A stretch of 64,000 nucleotides of DNA. Origin: Platycnemis pennipes. Taxonomy: Eukaryota > Arthropoda > Insecta > Odonata > Platycnemididae. Shown in pieces: positions 49,801 to 59,900 of this stretch. A program made the translations under genes and the position numbers. Where the stretch lies: assembly GCA_933228895.1 (NCBI GenBank), contig OW121851.1, forward strand, positions 113,977,271 to 114,041,270. The letters are read 5' to 3'. Below the pieces are notes generated by a model. That model saw only the letters and a program-made list of their open reading frames with translations, searched no databases and had not been told where the DNA came from. The first letter of the stretch is position 1. Each line of letters opens with the position of its first letter.

Positions 49801-50917
49801 CACCAACCACGAACAATATTTGCATTATACTAGTTGCCACCCGCCACACACCAAACAATCCATTCCATACTCTCTCTCCGTCCGGGCTCACCGTCTTTGC
49901 AACAATGCCCCCTCCCTACACCAAGCCATAGATAACCTCCATCACGCCCTCCAGAAACGTGGTTACCCAGAGCCTCTCCTCAGAAAGAAAATTCTATCCC
50001 CTACCGCCAATTACACACCCCGCATCAAAAATAACCCTCCCGGCCGATTAAATTTCATCACCAAATTTTTTCCCGGCTCACACAAAATAAATAGCATCCT
50101 GAGAGATCTTTACCCCATCATAAATACCAACCATACAACATCAAATCTCCTTCCCGCCTGCCCTTCCGTTACTTACAGAAAAGCACCCAATCTCAGCAAT
50201 ATTCTCAGATCCACCCGACCCACTCTTCTCCATGCTCCCCTTCCTTCCAATTTCTCTTCACCTTGCAAACGCCCGAGATGCAAATGTTGCTTTCTACTCC
50301 GCTCAGCCTCCTCATCAGTCCTTAACAAATCCTCCTCTACACCCTCCTGCACCTCCACCAATGTAGTTTACCGCCTCTCCTGCAATTTCTGCCCCTCCTT
50401 CTACATTGGAGAGTGCACTACACCACTAGCTATCAGGATGAACAACCACCGGCATTCCACCAAAATTCCTCCCTTCCACGAACCTATCCCGAAACATACT
50501 GCCCACCATAATCAAACTTTTGACAACTGTTTTTCCCTCGCCATAGTGGAAGTACTTTCCGAAAATGCCACTAGCATTGAGGTGAGGTCTCGTGAATTGG
50601 CGCGAATCTGGCTCGAAAGATCATATCAAAAGCCAGGCTTGAACATCTCCCACTAGAGGCCACCACTTCCTTACCTCCTCCACTGTCTCCCGCCCCACTC
50701 CTGTACCCATTCTTACCACCCCCCCCCCCCCCCACTCTTTCACTCACGAAGAGGACTCAGCCAGCAGCCAACGGCAGTCAACCCTCTTCCGTTGAAAAAG
50801 GCGGCATGACCGCGGAAACGTCCAAACTTTTGTGAGTGTCTCTTTTGCGTGTTTCTATGTTTTCGTCGTCTGTTTTATTTTGTATTTATTATGACTGCGT
50901 AGTGCGCTTTTCTGGCG

Positions 50918-50985
<68 letters not shown>

Positions 50986-53900
50986 AGGCTTATCAAAGGC
51001 ATTTTATAAGCTCTGATGAGGTCTCCATCAGCGGAGACAAAACGTAGGCATTTCAAACGCTGACGCGGGTATCTCAAAAGAAAATCGCTGGTTATCCTTC
51101 TTGTTTATTGGGTTTCTCAACCAAGCTCTTTCATTAACTGAGTAACACAGTATGTACGTACACTGGAACGTACACTGGTACGTACACTTACTAAACGTGC
51201 TGCCTTTTTTGTATCTTATTTAGTTCCGGAATCAAATATTTATGGAATACCAAAAGGTTGATGCATCTTTCCTCCAGGCGAGGCCTTACAAGAGCGAAAT
51301 AACATCATTATTTTACTTTGCCACTTCAATACTTTCCCTGAATTCATTTGATTAATCCCATATCTTAAGCGCTATTCCACAAAAAAATCGAATATGATTT
51401 ACCCATAATAGATTTTTAGTAAGAGTAATGCCCTTTATTTAATTCTTGAGTTAAACTTATTTATAATCCACATCAGATAGGACTAAGTCATAACTTTGTG
51501 GAATTTAGTTACACTATTCATGGTAACGGATAAAAATAAAAACTTTTAGTCTATTCCACACAACTTTTTTAATAACCGCCCTAGGTTTCAACAAATTTTT
51601 TTCTCATTCTCAAGGTACCTAGTATCTGAGCGACTGCCTTATATATCCACCAGGTCGTGGGCGGGGGAGGAAAAGGATGGGGGAGGAAAAGGATGGGGGA
51701 GGAAAAGGATAGGGGAGGTGAGTGGGAATTGGGGAAATGAAGGGAAGGAGGCAGGAGGTTAGGTGAATGAGATGGACGGGGGTTTTGGAGGGGAGGAGGG
51801 AAGAAAGTGACCTTAGCTGAAAGTGAGTTGCATGGGTATGAATCAGCTAGGAAGGGGGATTTTAAGGAGGGGTGAGTGGGTAGGGAACATATAGTCATTG
51901 CATAATCGTTCTTATCCGGGGTATTCGCAATCTCAAATTGTTCCAAAGAGTTCAATTTCAGCCCATTGTTACACATATGTAAAATATTGGGTTTAAAATA
52001 ACTAAAATGGCCCATTTCACATAAATGTTTTGACAACCCAGATTTGTCGTCATGATTAATAAAACACTGTTTATGATCCTTGAAGCTAATAGAAACCTTT
52101 CTACCAGTTTTACTAGTGTATATCTTGTCACAGTCTAAGCACTTTAGCATATACACCCCACTCCTGTCTAACTCATCAGTTCGATCTTTTGAGTTAAACA
52201 AACGTTTACCGATGGTTGTTGGATTGTAAACAGATAATATCATAGTATCTTTAGGAATTATATTACATAGCTTGTTATTTTATTTACAAACGGGAGCACG
52301 TACCATCACTTAGGTCTAGTAACAATAGAAGAAAGGTTTGTTAAAGTATTGATAGCGGTCTTTTTCTGTGCTCTGTCAAGGACTTTTAAAATTAAAGAAT
52401 TGTTGAAACCATTATGGATAGCTAAAAGTTTGATTATGCCAAGCTCTTTATTAAAATTATCTTTTAAAATGAGGATGTTGAGCATTCTATAAATCCACGA
52501 TCTAAATCCACGATTCTGAGATTTTGTGCGTGAAGTGATGGCATGAGTCCCTAGGAATAATGAAGTCTGTGAAAGATGGTTTCTGATAAATCGAAACCTA
52601 GTTCGGTTATTAAAACAGTTGTGTTGAATAGACTAAAAGTTTTTATTTTTATTTGTTACCATGAAAAATCATTATTTTACTTTGCCACTTGAATACTTTA
52701 CCTGAATTCATTTGATTAATCCCAGGATCTTAAGCACTGGCCCACAAAAAATCGAATATGATTTCCCCATGATAGATTTTTAGTAAGAATAATGCCCTTT
52801 ATTCAATTCTCGAGTTAAACGTATTTTTAATCCGTCAAATGTATAATGTTGAGGTTGCTATAACTTTTTCTGATTCACGCAAGGATCCTTTTGCCAGCAC
52901 AAGTCAATAAACAGACTAACATACTAGTTTCCAGACATACTACAGACTAACATACAGTTGTAGGTAGGCTTATACATGGAGACAGTGATGGAATTTTAAT
53001 GATTCTAAAGCTAAACTGATGCTCATAGGCAATAATACAAAAAACCTCGGTACTTAATAAAGAGTAATTTAACCTTCTGAAAGAGATTTATTCACGACTT
53101 TTACAAACCACAATAAAATTGAAAGCTCACGACCCAGTTTTCGGAGCTGTGGTGAATATTGATTCGAATGCCGGGTTATTTTGCTTATTAGAAATTAATT
53201 TATCTATTAATCTATTCGTGTACCCGTTATTTCTAGCTATTTGTTTTATGACATTAACTTCTTTATTGAAATCGTATTTTGACAATGATACGTTAAATAG
53301 GTGTTGAATTAGCACATAGAATGCCATTATCTTCTGTGGATACCAATACCTTGAAGCAGCCGGAATGACATGGTCGGTGTACGTGGGTTTTTGGAAAATG
53401 GAAAATTTGACCTGACCGTTCTCAATTGATATGGAGAGACCGAAATAATTCAGCTTACGATTGGACTCTTTTTCACGGCAGAATGAAATATTTTCATGGA
53501 ACTTATTCACAAGTAAAGTAAACGTGTCTAAGTGACGATATGTGCCCGTCCAGAGTACTAAAATATCTTACACGTATCTATACCACTATGAAATGAAATT
53601 TAAAAGCTTATTCCCGGCATTAAACAAGTTGTGCTCGAAACGGTCCATTAATATTTCCGCAAGCAGAGGAGAGATAGGCGATCCCATTGCAAGGCCATAC
53701 GTCATAGTATAAAAGTAATTATCGAACGTGAAGTAAACTTGGTTCAGGCAAATTGTGAGTAAGATGAAAAATTCTTGAATCATATTGGGTTGAACATTGG
53801 CTTCCTTTAATAGTTCCAGCTCTATACCCTTGGTTTCTATTACATGCACTGTCGTAAATAGGTTTACGATGTCAAATAACACCAGCTTAGCGTTTTTGGG

Positions 53901-56900
53901 AACTGGAATGTTTTTCACTTTTCCATTAGTTCTAGATAGTTCTTGATGCCTAGTCTGGATTTAAATGCCATAAATTGAACGAATTGGCGACGTAAGGCCT
54001 GGGCTACTTTGTGGGCAGGAGCTTCAATACTCGAAACTACTGGTCGGATAGTACACTCGGCTTGTGTATTTTGATTAATCCATAAAGACGCGGAGGCAAC
54101 GGGTTTTTGGTAGGTAAATAGTGGATGTCTCTTTGGGAAAAAAAGTTCTTTCGTTGAACAAAGAGCATCACTAATTAAATGCTGAAATTCGATTGTCGGA
54201 TCTCTGGCTAACACAGTCGAATCAGTTGGATTGATGAAATCATGGCAATTATGAATTTAATCTTTTCAGTCTAAAATAACTAGGCTATTGCCTTTGTATG
54301 CTTTTTGAAGGATGAGGTTCTCATCTTTGATTTATTTTTGAATGGATTTCACAGTTTTCAGAACATTGTAGAGATCACGATGGTTTGAGAAGTTAAGGGT
54401 CGACTGAAATCCATGGAATTGTTTGCTTTTGTTGGTAGTTGAGAAGTGTGTTATTGAGCGATATTGTATCACCAGAAAATATTACATTTCATTTCGCCCT
54501 CATAAGTTCTTAAATTAAAACATAAATCTGGTAATTCTAAGCTCACCGACGACTATTCTACCACTCATGTCTTCTTTCTCAATGAAGGGTGGCAAAATAA
54601 ACATCATTATATGATTTTATTATGTTTTAAATAGCAACCTGCTTCTCCATTCGCTAGCTAGCATGACACATTTATTTGTTACCAAACGTCTACAATACAC
54701 TTATTTCTATGTTTTGAATTGGCAACCTACTGCTCCATTTGTTAGCTAGTATGATGAAAGTAAAAAGATTCACTGAATTACTGCACACACACACACACAC
54801 ACACACACCATTTAACTTGATCCATTCACACACTAGTGGATCAAGATATATGAGCTCATACTTCAAATATGAGTGGACTTACTAATAAGATTGGGGAATA
54901 AGATATAACTTGTTTGGAAATTTGTAGTTACATTGCCCATGAATTAAATGTACGGGGCTTTGAAAACAAAGGGAGCAAATGGTGATTAAAGGTATGCTTC
55001 TTGAGAAAGAAAATATATTCCATTGAAAAAATTTAGGAATCATATTCGTAACAAGAGATAATATCTCAACTCTTCCACATTTCCTTCAAAATTACATTGC
55101 ATAGAAATTACCTCATTTTAAATACACTTCCATTTTTACCTGTTGTCTGTCATCCATATTTGTTGTTGCTGTATATGTGTTCATTGATACCCAGAACAAA
55201 ATAAACATTCCTCATCGGTCAACAATCCCTGCTCTCCACTCAATCGGCCATCCTCTTCATATTGACATAACTCCTCTCTTTTACATCCTTCACAGCCTGC
55301 TCTATTTATCTCATACGAGGCCTGTCTTTTCCAATCTTCCCGTTCACTTTTCCACCAAAGATTGCCTGAAAATATGGTTGATTAAGTTGTCAAGTTTTCT
55401 TTTTAGAGTTCTCAGCAGACTTCTCTTTTCTCCCACACTTCTTAGGACTTGCTTGGTCGAAAAGTTTTATCTTTCTCATTCTTTGGAAGTACCACATTTC
55501 AAACGCTTCGGGCCTTGAGTTATCCGCTGCCATTATATTTGGCTAAAACGCCCTTTTAGCTTGGGCAATTCTAATTCTCCTTCTAATATCTACCCCTAAC
55601 CAACCACCCATCTGATCTTTATGCTGCCAATTACTTAAGCTACCAAAATCTTACCCCAAAAGAATATTTACCAACACTTTTTTTTCCTTCTTTAAAGGTA
55701 CCTCGCCATCGCGCACCCACTGAAGCACCGAAAGTCGAAAAGAAGAGCTCGGTGGGTCCTTGGTGGAATATGGTCGTGCAGCAGTCTCCTGGCCCTTCCC
55801 TGCCTTCTCTACTCGACAACGAGGATGCAATGGTGAGAACGAATGTTGGCAAAAGCAATGAATATAGCGAGTGAGATTATTCCGAGCCTCGCCACGAGTA
55901 ACACTTTTTTGACATTCTTTCATCATTATATGAATAAGTAGATTTGTTGTAATATGCTTCCACATGTGATTTTTGCGCTGAAAAACAGGTACAGCAACGG
56001 GGAGGCAAGGTGTGTATGCTTCATGCTTTGGCCCGATGGAAAATTCCCCACTTCCGTCACCGAATACACGTAAGTAAAGTTTGCGAATATTTTTTTTTAT
56101 TATTCACTGATCTAAATCCAATTACTTAGTAGCAAAACAATTGAATATTGACTGATCTGAAAATTTTTTTAAAAAGTTCATATTGATTGATTTCTTTTAA
56201 CGTGTCATTAATATTTATATTCTGCTAATATTAGTAGGATTTTAATTGCTATAATCTAAGCATGCCTGTTCCCACATATGCATGCCATTTTTCACCTTAA
56301 TTCATATCCAGAATATATTGCATTGAATGTTTAATTTAAGTTTCATATCTACTTGCCATGCAGAACGCAACAGTCTTCCCTATTCAAAATTAGCGCAATT
56401 TTATATTAACTAGACCTCTACACTCAATCATAAGCTCATATTTTCCATTGCCTCTCAGAATATAACTTTTCAATTTTTTGCCGACTTCTAATTTCTGCTA
56501 CCAACTGTCTTTCCTCTTCTACCATTTGTTTACTTCCTCATCTGCCTTTCAGTATAGATATGTTTGAATTGATATTTTGGATGGCATTAACATTTTTGAG
56601 GCTATTTTATATATGACAATGTATGTTTTATAGCTAATTTCTGTTTAATGATTAAGCGTAAAAAATAGTCATGTCATTTTTAGAGACAAGGTTTGATTCC
56701 TGGAATAATTTTTTGTCGGAATTATTTCGGATTTTCAGACCTATTATTCAGTTTCAAATACTTAAAATACGTTATCATACAAAAGGGCACTTGCAAATAC
56801 ATGGTGTTAACAGGAATGTTATTGAAACCGATTTAGTACACCAAATCGTTTCCCTTAAGTAACCAACAGGGATTGCCCATGTCCATAAATCTAATAAAGA

Positions 56901-59900
56901 TGATGGTGAAAGTAAGGGTTGAATTGGCGTAGTATATTAATATTTGTAGAGACGGGTTATTCGGAGTACCATTCTGTCTATATAAATACCGATAAGTAAA
57001 CAAAAGTTATATTGAGAAAGCTTATGAAATTACCATAAAAAAGTTCACAAGTCCAGTTCACAATATATTCATGTATAAATAGTAAATTGAAAATATTTTA
57101 TATGTACCTTGGTTACGGATGCATGCGCTATAAACTGAATTTAGGAAGAACAAGCTTTTTCTATGCATTCAAAATGTCTCGCGGAGCGTTTAGTGATTAA
57201 GTTCAATGCAATGCGTGCCGAGTAATGAACCTCTCAATAGGTGAGCGGGATGAGATTTGATAAATCAACTGCAATCACAACCAATTTTTGATTTACAGCG
57301 GATAAAAATTCTTCAAATGTTGAGAATGGCATCAATAATAATTCTCATATCATACTTACAGTTCCCGATAAGGGTGGAAGTTTTAATGGTTTGACACCCC
57401 AAAATTCACTCAAGATCATAGGCGAAATATGCTATAAGATGCTTCATTTTACTTTCATTAACAACATGATAGAATTGTCTCCCGAAAACATATTTTCCGA
57501 AAGAACTATTGTGACAGGCGGGAGAAATATTCAAAATATTGGAAAATAAATGGTGGAACGTTAGATTTTCTGTCGGGGAAAAAAAATCACTGCCTCATTT
57601 TTGAATGGTTAAATAATTTGAATTCAATCGCACAATCCGCCAAATTTTAGCATTCCAGAGGTCGTCTTTATTTCCACGATACTCGGAAGGGTTTATTACA
57701 TGGTTTTTTATTTCCATACTTGTTTTTGCAAGTCCAGTGTTGACGCATGGTGAGCACACTCCATTATTCGGCGCCACCGTTTCGAGTTTCAGGAATTATT
57801 TGGTGAAATCGTGAATTAAGCCAGCATTTGATGGAACCATACGCCACTTCGAGATCACTTGGACAAAGGAGCGCGCGTTGGTAGTAAAGCAGCGGTAAAT
57901 AAACCTACCGCCGGTAGGTTTATTTCTCATCTATGACTGGCGAGAACCGTGTCATCAAACAAGTTGGAGAACTTAATTTACTATTTAATATATGAAATTA
58001 CTTCAATTATTTTTGCATATTCCCTTCAAGTAATAAACTGATTCAATTTTTACTGTGAACTTAAGCTAATATTGGCTAATTATTTACTGTAGTTCTATCT
58101 TGAGCGGCTATTTTGACCCTACGACTTGGCTTGAACTTTTTATTCAATTCCAAACCAGTCATGATCAAGATGTCAAAAAAACTTCTTTTAATTTTCTAAA
58201 GGCCCCTCAGTTGTTTGTGAAGTTATTGAGAGTTTGGTCAGAAGAGGCATAAAAAACTCTTTTTCGATTGCGGTTGGCGTATTTTAAATATTAAACTTCT
58301 TGTACAAGACAGGTATGATAACTATGTACTGCTATTCTGATGCTGTTAGAAGACCTTTTGGAGGGTTATTCCATTTAAAAATGCTTTTATTGACAAGAAA
58401 TTATGTAAAAATACAGATTATCTTCAGAAGAATTTCGAAAGCCCAACAGCAATTTTTAAGTTATTTTAATTAGTTTCTACCAATTTTAAAATGTCAGGTG
58501 GACTGCAAATAATTTTAAGTCATCGACTATGAGGTGTGCAGTGTTCGATATGCCATCAGAAAAGTCAATTATATTCCAAAAAATAAATAGATATTTTATA
58601 TTTTACTCCACCATTGAGTGTGCATTATCATCACCAAAATCTTCACAGTTGGTGCTACTGATAAATAAATCAGGTCTAGGCATTATACTTCATGTACTTA
58701 ACATTAGAGATTACTTTTAAACGCATTCAAAGATGCTATTTCAGGAAAAAGCATAAATGGTAGAAAATAATCTTCTCAGCTACAAAAAAACACTTTCAAA
58801 CAACTTAATTTAATAATTTTCTATTCCACATTTCAAAAGCGCTTGATATATTTGTTCAATTGGAAATTTAAAACGCTCGAAGAAATACGGCTTGTTGGCG
58901 GGTGGTATTCAGATTTGGTTTCGTGATTCTTGATTCCAGGTACAATGTGATATTTCTGGGAGTTACTTACGCAATGCCGCTGACCGTGATGGCTGTCTGT
59001 TACTCTCTGACCGGAAGGGTGCTCTGGGGCGGTGGTTCCATCGGCGAGATGACGAGAAGGCAGGCGCTGGCCATCTCCACCAAGAGGAAGGTTTGTCCTC
59101 CTGGAGTAGAAATTGCAGCATTAACCAAGACTAACGTTAAGTCTAAAGAACGAATCACACGATCATTTTTCTCATCCCTTTAAAGGGATCATTTAAGCTA
59201 TAGCTTTCAGGGACCGCAAAAATGAAAATTCAAGCTATCATTTCGATGCTCACACGATCATTTTTACCGTCCCTTCTCGTACCATTTTTGTTCGCGAGAT
59301 ACGGTAAACAACTTCGTAACTATGGATGATTTACATCGTCGTCGACTGCTTTTGGCTGCAGCCAAACGTTTCTTTCAGAACGTGCGCTCTGATTGACTAA
59401 ATGACAGGCCCGAGGGACGGAAAAAAGGACGTGCTCAAATGACGAAAAAGGGATAGCGATCCCTATCATTGCCGCTATCCGTGAAGTGATCAAGTCAGAC
59501 GATCATTTTTAAGCTATCATTTGAGCCATCATTTGAGCTATCCCTGAAAAGGGACGTAAAAAATGATCGTGTGATTCAGGCTTAAGTAATGAATTTATAC
59601 GCATTCATGCGTGGTGTATTTAAACTATAAAGTTAAACAACAACGCTCTTTAAGCAGAATGAGTTTACTCTTCAATTTGGCCACAACAGCTTGGTTGTAA
59701 AAGATTTCATATAGCCTTCTTAGAATAATGCGACAGTATTATTATAACCGGATGATTGCCAATTTCAATCCCGTCTCTAAATAAATTTCATTATCCTTAA
59801 GAAATTATATTTAAGTTAGACTCTGTAATAAGCCGTGGGCAGCTGTTAAATCATGCAAATTGAATTCCACTTATATTGACTCTCGCTCGAGGAAAAGAGA

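Noticed and set aside
49549..49806. 85-codon minus-strand frame, and other frames inside 49.5-50.6 kb.
   Set aside because: Antisense or shifted shadows of the PLE coding frame.
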